From: an uncultured Oscillospiraceae bacterium
GTDB lineage: Bacteria > Bacillota > Clostridia > Oscillospirales > Acutalibacteraceae
Assembly (NCBI GenBank): GCA_900544715.1
Contig: UQWL01000009.1
Location: forward strand, 43,284-107,283
Length of the DNA: 64,000 nucleotides
Reading direction: 5' to 3'
Every line of letters starts with the position of its first letter. Within the stretch, counting starts at the first letter, position 1. The notes beneath the pieces were generated by a model that ran no database searches, was not told where the DNA came from, and saw nothing but the letters and a program-made list of their open reading frames with translations. The position numbers and the translations under genes are program-made. Below are positions 44,442 through 53,504 of the stretch, in pieces.

Positions 44442-45167
44442 ATGTCTGACCCTACATACCGCTATACGGCGCTGCTGTTTGATGCCGACGGCACGCTTTT
44501 CGACTATCAAAAGGCTTCCTGGGAGGCGCTGCGGCAGACGTTGGCGCAGCTCTCCCTCCCTTTTTCACAGGAGCTGTTTCATCTGTATCAGGAGAAAAAC
44601 CAGGCCCTCTGGGATTTATACGAGCTGGGCAAGGTCACGAAGGGCCAGCTCGAAGTTCAGCGCTTCGAACACTTCTTTGAGGCCGCGGGGATGGCTGGCG
44701 CCTCCCCTGCCGAAGCGAATGAAGCCTACATCGGCTATCTCGGCCAGGGCGCATACCTGCTGCCCGGCGCCCTGGAGCTGATTGATTCTCTCAGGGAATT
44801 CTTCGGCCTCTATCTGGTAACAAACGGCCTGAAACGGGTGCAATACCGCAGGCTGGAGGGCTCCCCTCTTGCCCATGCCTTTGACGGCGTTTTTGTTTCG
44901 GACGAGACAGGCTTTCAAAAGCCGCAGAAGGGCTTTTTTGATTATGTGTTTTCCCGGATTCCGGAGCAAGATCGCGCGCGCATGCTGATCGTCGGTGATT
45001 CCCTCTCCTCCGACATCCGGGGCGGCAACAACGCGGGTATCGACACCTGCTGGCTGAATCCCCGCGGCGCGCAGAACACGAGCGGCGCTGTGTGCACCTA
45101 TAAGATAGCCCGGTTGGAGGAGCTTTATCCCATTCTCGGCGTAATCCCAACAAATAGACAAAATTGA
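44442..45167 (+). CDS. HAD-superfamily nucleotidase, YjjG type
   Basis: A 241-residue cytoplasmic phosphatase. HAD motif I is DADGTLFD (near residue 14), motif II VTNG, motif III lysine in FQKPQKGFFDYVF, motif IV VGDSLSSDIRGGNNAGIDTCW. The long helical cap and motif wording fit the YjjG/5'-nucleotidase subgroup that clears non-canonical nucleotides; the exact substrate is not shown. GAAAGG precedes the ATG. It lies 36 bases after pth and 45 before mfd, so it is probably cotranscribed. Confidence 0.88.
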   Translation: MSDPTYRYTALLFDADGTLFDYQKASWEALRQTLAQLSLPFSQELFHLYQEKNQALWDLYELGKVTKGQLEVQRFEHFFEAAGMAGASPAEANEAYIGYLGQGAYLLPGALELIDSLREFFGLYLVTNGLKRVQYRRLEGSPLAHAFDGVFVSDETGFQKPQKGFFDYVFSRIPEQDRARMLIVGDSLSSDIRGGNNAGIDTCWLNPRGAQNTSGAVCTYKIARLEELYPILGVIPTNRQN

Positions 45168-45212
45168 AACCTGACAGTGCGCGATTACGCGTGCGGAAGC
45201 GGAGCTGCAACC

Positions 45213-48200
45213 ATGTCCTGTTTTTCTAAAGTGCTGCGTGAGAGCGCAGAATATAAAACCTTATCCAACGCGATCCGGGAGCATCGGCTGCCTGCCGGTG
45301 TGACGGGCGTTTCCCTGATCCACAAGGCACACCTTGTGCACTCGCTGTGCGAGGACGAAAGCTGCCGGGCTCTCCTCATCGTGGCGGATGAGGCAGAGGG
45401 CAGCCGCCTGGTGGAAAACCTGAACGCCATGAAGGGCGGCGCGCTGCTTTACCCGGCACGGGATTGGAGCCTTCGCCCATCACAAGGCCAATCCCGCGAC
45501 TATGAGCAGCAGCGGCTCGGCGTGCTCGGCCATATGCTGGAGGGCGAATACCGCGTGGTGGTCTGCTCCGTTGAGGCCGCCATGCAGCTGACCCTGCCGC
45601 CGGAGGAGCTCTATACCCGCACCGTTACGCTGAAAGCGGGCGAGGACTGCACGCCGGAGGCTGTTGTGGAATCATTGCTCGCCGCGGGCTATGCCCGTGC
45701 GGAAACGGTGGACGGCATTGGCCAATTCGCCCGGCGCGGCGGGATCGTCGATTTTTTCCCGCCGGACGGGGCCGCCCCCCTGCGCGTGGAATTCTGGGGC
45801 GATTCGATTGATACGATCGCGCATTTTGAAATTGAATCCCAGCGCCGGACAGATCAGCTCCAGGCGGCAAAAATCACACCGGCGCTCGAGATCCTGTTTG
45901 ACAGCCCGGAGCTGCTGGCCGATAAAATCGAAGCGCACTGCGCCTCCCTGCGCGGAAAGGCTGCCAAGGCAAAAGCCTCCCTGCTCGCGGATGTAGACAG
46001 CCTGCGGGCGGGCGCTCACCTCTCCTCGTTAGACCGGTATCTCAACCTCGCCTACGATTCGCCCGCGACCATCCTCGATTATGCGGAGGATGCGCTGCTG
46101 TTCATCAGCGACACCGGCAAAGTTAAGGAGCGCGCGGCGGCGTCCGCATCCCTTTTTCATGAGGAACTGAAGGAGCTCTTTGAGGACGGTATCCTGTGCC
46201 GCGGCCTGGATACCTTTACCTTGGGCTGGGGGGAGCTGGTCAAAGCCTATGAGGAGCACGGCGCGATCTACCTCGACACCTTTGCCCGCGGCAGCTTTGA
46301 TACGCCCGTGCAGGCGCTGACCACGCTCAACGCTCAGCAGCTGCCCGTTTGGGGCGGCGCGCTTGATATTCTTTTACAGGAACTGCGCCCGGCGCGGGAG
46401 CAGGGGTATACCTGCGTTGTGATGGCAGGCACGGACAAGGCCGCCAAAACGCTTGCGCAGGATTTGGAGGCCGAGGGCCTTCCGAGCGTTTTTTTCAACA
46501 TCCCTCCTTCCGAATTCCCCTCGAGCCGTGTCAGCATCCTGCCCGGCGGGCTCACCGCGGGGATCGAATACCCGCTGCTGAAATTTATGCTTTTCACCCA
46601 TGGGCGCGCGGCGGGCTCCTCCCGCCGGACGGTGAAGAAAAATAAAAACCCTCGCGCGGGCATCCATTCGCTCGATGAGCTACACCGGGGGGATTATATC
46701 GTCCACGCCGTTCACGGCATCGGTATTTTTGACGGCATCAATAAGCTGGAGGTCAGCGGCGTTACCAAGGATTACATCAAGATCAAATATGCAAAAGAGG
46801 ATGTTTTATACGTCCCCGTCACGCAGCTCGACCTCGTTTCCAAATACATCGGCCCGCATGAGGATGGCAAGAGCCTGAAAATCAACCGCCTTGGCGGCAA
46901 AGAGTGGCAGAAAACCCGCGCGCGTGTGCGCGCCGCTGTCAAAGATATGGCAGAGCAGCTCACGAAGCTCTATGCGGAGCGCATGAAGGCGCCGGGCTAC
47001 GCCTTCTCCCCGGATTCGGACATGCAGAATGATTTTGAGCGGCGCTTTGAGTTTGAGGAAACGGACGATCAGCTGCGCTGCATTGACGAAATCAAAAGCG
47101 ATATGGAGAAAAACTACCCGATGGACCGCCTGCTTTGCGGCGACGTGGGCTTTGGCAAAACGGAGGTTGCCCTGCGCGCCGCCTTTAAGTGCATCGCGGA
47201 GGGCAAGCAGTGCGCCATGCTCGTGCCTACGACGATCCTTGCCTTTCAGCACTATCAAACGATCCTCAAGCGGTTCGAGGGATTTCCTGTGGAGGTCGAT
47301 ATGATCTCGCGCTTCCGCACGCCGCAGGAGCAGGCAAAAATCCTGCGCGGGCTCCGGCAGGGCAGCATGGATATGGTGGTCGGCACGCACCGGCTGATCT
47401 CAAAGGATATCAAGTTCAAAGATTTGGGCCTTGTCATCATCGATGAGGAGCAACGCTTCGGCGTGGCGCAAAAGGAGCATCTCAAGGAGCTGTTCCCAAC
47501 CGTCGATGTGCTCACCCTCTCCGCTACCCCCATCCCCCGCACGCTCAACATGGCGATGACCGGCATCCGCGATATGTCGATGCTGGAGGAGGCCCCGCAG
47601 GACCGCCATCCGGTGCAAACCTATGTGATGGAGCACGATATGGGGATTCTGGCGGAAGCGATCCAAAAGGAGCTGCGGCGCGGCGGGCAGGTCTACTACC
47701 TGCATAACCGGGTGGACACGATCACCCGCGCGGCGGCACGCATCCGCGAATTCCTGCCGGATGCACGCATTGGCATTGCCCACGGCAAGATGGAGGAAGA
47801 AGAGCTCAGTGAGATTTGGAGCAATCTGCTCAATGGGGAAATTGACGTGCTCGTCTGCACCACCATCATCGAAACCGGCGTGGATGTGCCGAACGTCAAC
47901 ACCCTGATTATTGAAAACGCAGACAGGCTGGGTCTTGCGCAGTTGCATCAGATCCGCGGGCGCGTGGGGCGCTCCAATCGGCGGGCCTATGCCTACCTTA
48001 CCTTTACCCGCGGCAAGGAATTGAGCGAAATCGCCACCCGCCGCCTGAGCGCGATCCGGGAATATACGGAGTTTGGCTCCGGCTTTCAAATTGCGATGCG
48101 TGACCTCGAAATCCGCGGTGCAGGCAACATCCTCGGCGCGCAGCAGCACGGGCATATGGAGGCGGTCGGCTATGATATGTATATCCAGATGCTTTCGGAG

Positions 48201-48689
48201 GCTATCGCGGAGGAGCAGGGCGAAAAACCGCAGAAACCGGAGGAAGAGTGCCTGATTGACCTGCAAGTGGAAGCGCATATCCCCGAGGAATACATTGAGA
48301 GCATCCCGCAGCGGCTTGCCATCTACCGGCGGATTGCGGATATCCGCACGCCGGATGATGTGGAGGATGTATATGACGAGCTCATCGACCGTTTTGGAGA
48401 CCCGCCGCCCAGCGTGCAGGGGTTGGTCAACGTATCCCTCCTGCGCAACTCCGCCTCCGGGCAGGGCATCTACGAAATCAGCCAGCGCGGCAACTGCCTG
48501 CTGCTCTATTCCAATGCGATCGACATGCAGAAGGTGTCGCGCCTGGCCGCCCTCCTGCGCGGCCGAATCCTGGTCAGCGCGGGGGCAAAGCCCTATATTT
48601 CTGTGAAAATGGGCGCGGGGCAATCCCCTATTGACACGCTGCAGGAGGCATTGCGCATCTATTCGGCGGAACCGCAGGGAAAAAAATAA
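45213..48689 (+). CDS. mfd: transcription-repair coupling factor
   Basis: DNA translocase that removes stalled RNA polymerase and recruits UvrA. It has 1158 residues. The N-terminal UvrB-like region is followed by the RNA-polymerase-interacting CarD-like domain (HRGDYIVHAVHGIGIF, near residue 490). Helicase motifs are GDVGFGKTEVALRAAF (Walker A, near residue 642), DEEQRFGV (near 744) and LSATPIPRTLNM, and RGRVGRSNRRAYAYL is motif VI. A C-terminal TRCF domain closes the protein. MSCFSKVL is preferred as start over a GTG 12 codons upstream because GGAG is at normal spacing. Confidence 0.97.
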   Translation: MSCFSKVLRESAEYKTLSNAIREHRLPAGVTGVSLIHKAHLVHSLCEDESCRALLIVADEAEGSRLVENLNAMKGGALLYPARDWSLRPSQGQSRDYEQQRLGVLGHMLEGEYRVVVCSVEAAMQLTLPPEELYTRTVTLKAGEDCTPEAVVESLLAAGYARAETVDGIGQFARRGGIVDFFPPDGAAPLRVEFWGDSIDTIAHFEIESQRRTDQLQAAKITPALEILFDSPELLADKIEAHCASLRGKAAKAKASLLADVDSLRAGAHLSSLDRYLNLAYDSPATILDYAEDALLFISDTGKVKERAAASASLFHEELKELFEDGILCRGLDTFTLGWGELVKAYEEHGAIYLDTFARGSFDTPVQALTTLNAQQLPVWGGALDILLQELRPAREQGYTCVVMAGTDKAAKTLAQDLEAEGLPSVFFNIPPSEFPSSRVSILPGGLTAGIEYPLLKFMLFTHGRAAGSSRRTVKKNKNPRAGIHSLDELHRGDYIVHAVHGIGIFDGINKLEVSGVTKDYIKIKYAKEDVLYVPVTQLDLVSKYIGPHEDGKSLKINRLGGKEWQKTRARVRAAVKDMAEQLTKLYAERMKAPGYAFSPDSDMQNDFERRFEFEETDDQLRCIDEIKSDMEKNYPMDRLLCGDVGFGKTEVALRAAFKCIAEGKQCAMLVPTTILAFQHYQTILKRFEGFPVEVDMISRFRTPQEQAKILRGLRQGSMDMVVGTHRLISKDIKFKDLGLVIIDEEQRFGVAQKEHLKELFPTVDVLTLSATPIPRTLNMAMTGIRDMSMLEEAPQDRHPVQTYVMEHDMGILAEAIQKELRRGGQVYYLHNRVDTITRAAARIREFLPDARIGIAHGKMEEEELSEIWSNLLNGEIDVLVCTTIIETGVDVPNVNTLIIENADRLGLAQLHQIRGRVGRSNRRAYAYLTFTRGKELSEIATRRLSAIREYTEFGSGFQIAMRDLEIRGAGNILGAQQHGHMEAVGYDMYIQMLSEAIAEEQGEKPQKPEEECLIDLQVEAHIPEEYIESIPQRLAIYRRIADIRTPDDVEDVYDELIDRFGDPPPSVQGLVNVSLLRNSASGQGIYEISQRGNCLLLYSNAIDMQKVSRLAALLRGRILVSAGAKPYISVKMGAGQSPIDTLQEALRIYSAEPQGKK

Positions 48690-48752
48690 GGGCGTACGCC
48701 CTTTACAAGAGCGGAAAGGCCGCTGGGAAAAATTCTTCCAGCGGCCTCTTTT
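48690..48752 (+). terminator. mfd terminator
   Basis: The short palindrome GGGCGTACGCCC is followed by a 10-bp stem AGGCCGCTGG / CCAGCGGCCT (48717-48747) and CTTTTG. Confidence 0.8.
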
Positions 48753-48834
48753 GAATCCTCCCGGATGGTTTTACATCTCCTTTTCCGGCACAAGCACCTG
48801 CACGCCCGGCTGTGCCACCTCATATGCGCTCCGG

Positions 48835-50796
48835 TCAAAGCGAAAACACAGCTGTTTGCCCCGTGGTACGCTGCGTGCCCTTCTCTGTTTTAACTGTGAT
48901 TTCATAAGCGTTCTGCACACGTTTGACAGAAACGCTCGCCGTTTGCCCGCAAAGCCGCATCTGCTCTATGGAAAACACGTCCCATTCCGCCGGCAAATTC
49001 GGCTTTATTTCAAAGCGTTTCAATCCGGTTGGGCGATAGCCGAGAATCCCCTCGGAATAGATGCGCAAATACAGCCCGCTTTCCGCCGAAAGCTGAGCCT
49101 GATTTCCCTCCGGGAAGGCCTCCACCGCGTATGGGATATGCTCGCCGAGCAGCCGCGCCGAGGAGTAGCGCTTTAAGAGCCGGAGCGCCTCATTCGCCTT
49201 CCCGCAATAAAACATGCCGCGCAATGCATACAATGTGCTGCGGTCCCAAAACACCTTTTCCCCGCTGCGCGTTACCAGGCCGTCATTCTTCAAAAGCTTG
49301 TCGCTTATAAGCGCGCGAACCGTTTCGTCGGCCCGCTGTGTCAGCCCCATGGTAAGCGGAGCGGCGATCCAGGAGCGGAGATTCGTTTCTTCCCTGCAAT
49401 ACCGATAGGTATGATACCCCTCTACCTGAGCGCCAAAATAGGTTTCAATCGCCTGGGAGAGCTTGTCCGCACGTTCCAGGAGGAACTGCGCGCGCTCTTT
49501 GTCACCAAGCTCATTTTCCAAAAACGCGCAGCTTTTCAACGCATCGTATGCGAGGCACGAGGTGCAGAGGTTATAGCTTCCACTTTCAAAGCGGTTTTCC
49601 AGCTCATCAGAATCGCTGCGCACAACGCCGTCCTTCTCAATTTGTGAAAGCGTGTAGGCAATGCAATCCCGGATAGAATCCAGATAGAGAAGCGCCGTTT
49701 CCCGATCCCCCAGCGACAGCAAAAAACGGCTGCAGCCATAGGCATACATGGCGCTGTCGCCGCGATCCTTCGCGCCGTGCCAAACGCCTTCTCCCTGTGC
49801 GATGATGCTTGTAATCAACGCCTTTTCAGGAGAGATATAGGGTTGATACATTTTGTAGGTGTTCAAGGCCTGCCGCACGCCGGTTTCATAGCCGAGATAT
49901 GCATAGAGGGGGTTAATATACTCACATTGGTCGTTCGTCCATATCGCGGCATAGAAATAGCCGCCGCCCGGGGAATGCATCAGCCCGGCCTTTGTTTGGA
50001 AGATGCTCTCACAGGCGCGGATTTTTGCATAGGCCGCCATGGTGTTGAGCATTTCATTCGGGGTATTGACGATAAAAAAGGTTTCTGTTTCTTTTAGAAA
50101 CGTTTGCCTGGAGCGTAATTCCGCCTCACAATCCACAGTATATTGCTCCCCTTTTGCCGCGGCGCAATAGGCAACGGAAACCGTTTTTTCCTCCCCCGGC
50201 TGCAAATCAAACCGCATACACGGGTCTTCCTGCATATAAAGGCGGTAAATGGCCTGGTTCATTCCGTAGCAGGGCTTTGTTTCAGTGGGATGGTCATGGT
50301 TGTGGAGCTGCACCCGCGCGGCCTCCCCTGTTGTATTGCGCAGGCGGATTTTCTCCACGCAGGCCTTTCGATTCGGCGCGGTAAAAATGCAGTGTTCTGC
50401 CCTTATGCCGCCCAAATCTGTAAACAAGTGCAAGATGCCATCAAATTCAAACCGGAGTGCTTTCTCCTTCACCGGTTTTTGATTGATCGAAAAGGTGATC
50501 CCCTTAAAATTATGGTCGAGATGGCTCCCTGTTAAATTCGGGTACATCCGTAGGGATGGGAACGCAACATGGCGCATAACCCGCAGGCTGCCGCTCGAAT
50601 CCGCTCCATAGCTGATGATAGAGGCGGCGTAAAACCCAGCCATTTCGAGATGATTGGCATATTCTTTCCCCGATTGGATGGAATAGCAAATTTTTTTGCC
50701 ATCCAGCGTGTGTTTTTCCCCCGTAAAGGGATTTCTCATTTTTGCCCATCGCGCAAAATAGCGAGTTCTCATCCGCGCAATTTGAAAAGGAAGCAT
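48835..50796 (-). CDS. six-hairpin (alpha/alpha-barrel) glycosidase-like protein
   Basis: A 653-residue protein without signal peptide, so likely cytoplasmic. The N-terminal 220 residues form a beta-sandwich-like region (RVMRHVAFPSLRMYPN). The rest has the aromatic and acidic pattern of an alpha/alpha-six-hairpin domain (AAIWTNDQCEYINPLYAYLG; DSDELENRFESGSYNLCTS; FWDRSTLYALRGMFYCG), and a short beta domain ends the protein. Candidate acids are within TNDQCE and the DSDELE stretch. The family (GH78/GH63-like clan) and substrate cannot be named. GGAGGG precedes the ATG. Confidence 0.72.
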   Translation of the reverse strand: MLPFQIARMRTRYFARWAKMRNPFTGEKHTLDGKKICYSIQSGKEYANHLEMAGFYAASIISYGADSSGSLRVMRHVAFPSLRMYPNLTGSHLDHNFKGITFSINQKPVKEKALRFEFDGILHLFTDLGGIRAEHCIFTAPNRKACVEKIRLRNTTGEAARVQLHNHDHPTETKPCYGMNQAIYRLYMQEDPCMRFDLQPGEEKTVSVAYCAAAKGEQYTVDCEAELRSRQTFLKETETFFIVNTPNEMLNTMAAYAKIRACESIFQTKAGLMHSPGGGYFYAAIWTNDQCEYINPLYAYLGYETGVRQALNTYKMYQPYISPEKALITSIIAQGEGVWHGAKDRGDSAMYAYGCSRFLLSLGDRETALLYLDSIRDCIAYTLSQIEKDGVVRSDSDELENRFESGSYNLCTSCLAYDALKSCAFLENELGDKERAQFLLERADKLSQAIETYFGAQVEGYHTYRYCREETNLRSWIAAPLTMGLTQRADETVRALISDKLLKNDGLVTRSGEKVFWDRSTLYALRGMFYCGKANEALRLLKRYSSARLLGEHIPYAVEAFPEGNQAQLSAESGLYLRIYSEGILGYRPTGLKRFEIKPNLPAEWDVFSIEQMRLCGQTASVSVKRVQNAYEITVKTEKGTQRTTGQTAVFSL

Positions 50797-50929
50797 ACGA
50801 TCCCTCCATAATAGATATCAATCATGAATTACCGACTTTCAGCATATCGGAACCGCCTCAAAAATACTATAGAAAAAATACCATTTTTCTGAGAGATTTC
50901 ACGGAATTGGCCTTCGGCAAGGCGGTTTC

Positions 50930-50958
50930 TTGACAGATTAATTTATTTTCGGTATATT
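50930..50958 (+). promoter_or_regulatory. promoter of the PAP2 gene
   Basis: TTGACA-17-TATATT, 39 bases before the gene. Confidence 0.85.
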
Positions 50959-50997
50959 TACTTCATAAATTTATGAAAAATATATGGAGGTGAGCTA

Positions 50998-51816
50998 ATG
51001 TTAAAGCGCTATCAAAATCCGATCATCTGCTTTTATATCCTCTTTGTCATCGCCATGGTAGCCGCCACATTCTGCGACTTATCGCTCGATATCTGGCTGA
51101 ACAACCCGGGAAATATCCTTGCCATTTGGCTGCGTAACACGGGGGAAATCCCCTCGCGCCTGATCTGCCCGCTCGCCGGCACAGTGATCTTTTTTGCCGC
51201 TTCCAGCCGTTGGGAAAAAATCGCCGGATTTTTGCTCGCCATCGGCGGGTCTGCCTATCTGGGCTACTATTTCGGCAAGTATTTCTTCGTGGAGGAGCAT
51301 CGGATGCTTTTCAGCCTCCTCTGGGGCGTTGGATTTGGAATTGTCGCACTGCTTGTAGGGAGCCTCCTTCCACACGAGCTGATGCAAAAGCTGAGAGCCG
51401 CCGCCTGGATTGGCGTGATTGTTATGACCGCCCAGCTGCTCTGCATAGAGGGCCTGAAATATCTTTGGGGGCGCGTTCGCTTCCGCGATCTGCTCGCGGC
51501 GGGGAATTACGACGCCTTCACCTCATGGCTCCACCCCAATGGGATCAACGGGAATAAATCTTTCCCCAGCGGGCATACGGCGGGCGCGGGCATGAGCTAC
51601 CTGATGATGCTCCTGCCTCTTTGCACGGACCGCTTCAAGGGAAAAGAGCGGCTTTGCTTCCTGCTGCCATTCGCCTATACCTCTCTCGTGGCTTTTTCGC
51701 GCCTAGTCATGGGCGCGCATTACCTCAGCGATGTGGCGATGGGCGGAGCGATCAGCTTCTCCCTCGTGCTGGTTGCCTTGAAGATTTATGAAAAAGCGGT
51801 TCCCGCACAAAAATAA
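50998..51816 (+). CDS. PAP2-family membrane phosphatase
   Basis: A 272-residue integral membrane enzyme with about seven membrane segments. The three phosphatase motifs are KYLWGRVRF (K-x6-R, near residue 156), SFPSGHT (near 189) and SRLVMGAHYLSDV (near 237). Relatives dephosphorylate undecaprenyl pyrophosphate, phosphatidylglycerol phosphate or phosphatidate at the outer face; the substrate is not determined. GGAGGTGAG is directly upstream. It is monocistronic with clear promoter and terminator. Confidence 0.92.
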   Translation: MLKRYQNPIICFYILFVIAMVAATFCDLSLDIWLNNPGNILAIWLRNTGEIPSRLICPLAGTVIFFAASSRWEKIAGFLLAIGGSAYLGYYFGKYFFVEEHRMLFSLLWGVGFGIVALLVGSLLPHELMQKLRAAAWIGVIVMTAQLLCIEGLKYLWGRVRFRDLLAAGNYDAFTSWLHPNGINGNKSFPSGHTAGAGMSYLMMLLPLCTDRFKGKERLCFLLPFAYTSLVAFSRLVMGAHYLSDVAMGGAISFSLVLVALKIYEKAVPAQK

Positions 51817-51841
51817 AATGCAATGGTTCCCTGTGAATCAT

Positions 51842-51888
51842 AAAGGGGAGATTCGCCAAATAAGGTGAATCTCCTCTTTTCCTATTTT
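51842..51888 (+). terminator. terminator of the PAP2 gene
   Basis: A 14-bp stem with a six-base loop (51844-51877), then CTTTTCC. Confidence 0.85.
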
Positions 51889-51970
51889 TATTCTTCGTGA
51901 TAACACAAATCCCGCTGTAACCGCACGAACGAAAGGATGCGCATGGCTCACGCAAGCAGTCAGCTTCCGG

Positions 51971-52822
51971 CTATTTTTCTTCCTTCAATTGAATCGCACC
52001 GGTTGTGCTCTCAATTTGGATCTGGCAGGCGCCATCCCCATACAAAATTTCGCCGCTATCCCCCACGATGTTTTGCCCTCCCGTTTTCATAATCCGTATA
52101 TGGGAAGGCAGCTTATAGATCAGCTTGCCAACATTCGTGTTGTAAAATAAATGAAAGCCCTGATCCAGCGAGAGGAACGCCGATACAGCACCCACCTCCG
52201 CTTTCAGCTCCAGCCGGTTGGCCGCCCGGTTCCCCCGGCCATAGTCAATCCCGCCGGTTGCGGCGGTAATCTTCGTCTCCTTCGTCTGCACGCCAGTCAA
52301 CTTGGTTCCGCCGGTATCCGTGTGAATCAGCAGCTCCTCCACCGTAATATTTTCCGCTTGGCAGCCGCCGACATTCACCTTACAAACCACCTTTTGCAGG
52401 CCGTGCGGCACATAAACCACCAGCGTGGCACCGCCATTTCTGCCCCAGGGGCGGAACATTTTCCGCTTCAGGTAAAGGTAGGTTTCCCCCGCGCGGGTCT
52501 CTACCCCATAGCTGTAGTTTGTCAAGCGGTCTCCCATGGAATGCATTTTCACTTCAGACCGCAGCTTCCCATCCCAGGAGGGCAACAGTTGAAGCCCTCC
52601 CACATCCACCTCCACGCGGATGTTTTGGCACGGCTCTTCCGTTTCTGTGCAAAGCCCGTTTTTCTGCCAGTTTTCAGGGGCCTCCGGTTTCTCATCTTCC
52701 GGAAGGTCGCTCTGCTTCTGCTCAGACGCGCCAAGCGCATCGATCAAACGATCTGCTTCCTCCTGGGTAATCACGCCATCTGCTACCATCTGCAAAATTT
52801 CTGCACGGGTATTCATGCTCAT
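51971..52822 (-). CDS. DUF4097-type protein with SHOCT-like N-terminus
   Basis: A 283-residue protein. Residues 3-30 (NTRAEILQMVADGVITQEEA) form a short helical SHOCT/YvlB-like motif, then an acidic linker, then a repetitive beta-strand region (LLIHTDTGGTKLTGV, ITAATGGIDYG) typical of DUF4097 beta-solenoids. There is no signal peptide or membrane segment. The ATG at 52822 has AAAGGA at best spacing; flanking in-frame ATGs are possible. It lies just downstream of a DUF2089 gene, a common pairing in Firmicutes envelope-stress operons; the role is inferred. Confidence 0.8.
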   Translation of the reverse strand: MSMNTRAEILQMVADGVITQEEADRLIDALGASEQKQSDLPEDEKPEAPENWQKNGLCTETEEPCQNIRVEVDVGGLQLLPSWDGKLRSEVKMHSMGDRLTNYSYGVETRAGETYLYLKRKMFRPWGRNGGATLVVYVPHGLQKVVCKVNVGGCQAENITVEELLIHTDTGGTKLTGVQTKETKITAATGGIDYGRGNRAANRLELKAEVGAVSAFLSLDQGFHLFYNTNVGKLIYKLPSHIRIMKTGGQNIVGDSGEILYGDGACQIQIESTTGAIQLKEEK

Positions 52823-52933
52823 GACCATTCCTTTCCTGCGCTAAGCCGCAAATTTGTGTGAGTTTACGCAGCCAAAATTTTGAATCGCCTTGATGCTCGG
52901 AAATCACAAAACACAGGTTGCAAGCGAAAGCTT

Positions 52934-53308
52934 TCAATCTTCTCCCTCTTGTTCCGTTTTGATCTGCGTGATCGCTTCATCCACCGTAAGCTCGCCGTTT
53001 CTGATTTTTTCCAGCATCTCCTGCTGGGCCGATTTCTTTTTCACTTCAAAGCCCATTTTGCGAATAATCGTTTCTAAATTCTTTTTCACGGTCGGGTAAG
53101 AAATCCCCAACTCTTTTTCCATCTCCCGAATGCTGCCCTGCACGCGCAGGAAGGTTTCCGCAAAGGCAAGCTCCTCCCTGCTGAGCGCATTAAATTTGGA
53201 TAGCGCAAAATCCCCGCTGATCTGCGTTCCGCACTGGCGGCAGGATAATTGCGTGACACGAAGCTTTTCCCCGCAAACGGGGCAAATCCCAATAATCTCA
53301 TGCGGCAA
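52934..53308 (-). CDS. DUF2089 zinc-ribbon/helix-turn-helix protein
   Basis: A 124-residue probable transcription regulator. A zinc ribbon (CPVCG and CRQCG) is followed by LSREELAFAETFLRVQG and the HTH-like EMEKELGISYPTVKKNLETI, then a helical end ELTVDEAITQIK that resembles the SHOCT-like motif of the neighbour. TTG at 53308 has AAGGAG nine bases upstream; another TTG nine bases earlier abuts that site. It probably regulates the DUF4097 gene after it. Confidence 0.85.
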   Translation of the reverse strand: MPHEIIGICPVCGEKLRVTQLSCRQCGTQISGDFALSKFNALSREELAFAETFLRVQGSIREMEKELGISYPTVKKNLETIIRKMGFEVKKKSAQQEMLEKIRNGELTVDEAITQIKTEQEGED

Positions 53309-53348
53309 TTTTTTCAACTCCTTCCTTTCATTGATATCCTGTGGTTTA

Positions 53349-53377
53349 AAAATAACATGTATAATTCAATTTGTCAA
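53349..53377 (-). promoter_or_regulatory. promoter of the DUF2089-DUF4097 pair
   Basis: TTGACA-17-TATTTT on the minus strand. Confidence 0.7.
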
Positions 53378-53427
53378 TCGTAAAATTAATAATTTTAACT
53401 TTTTGATTTATCTTTTCGATGAGCTAT

Positions 53428-53470
53428 GGAAACAGCCGCAGTTCTTCAGGAACTGCGGCTGTTTCTGTTG
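53428..53470 (-). terminator. terminator of the two-component operon
   Basis: A perfect 15-bp stem around AAACAGCCGCAGTTC (53430-53444 with 53450-53464). GTTTCC follows on the minus strand and TTTCTG on the plus strand. Confidence 0.75.
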
Positions 53471-53504
53471 TTCTTTTCTCTTTTTATCTGAAAACTCTCA
53501 CCGA

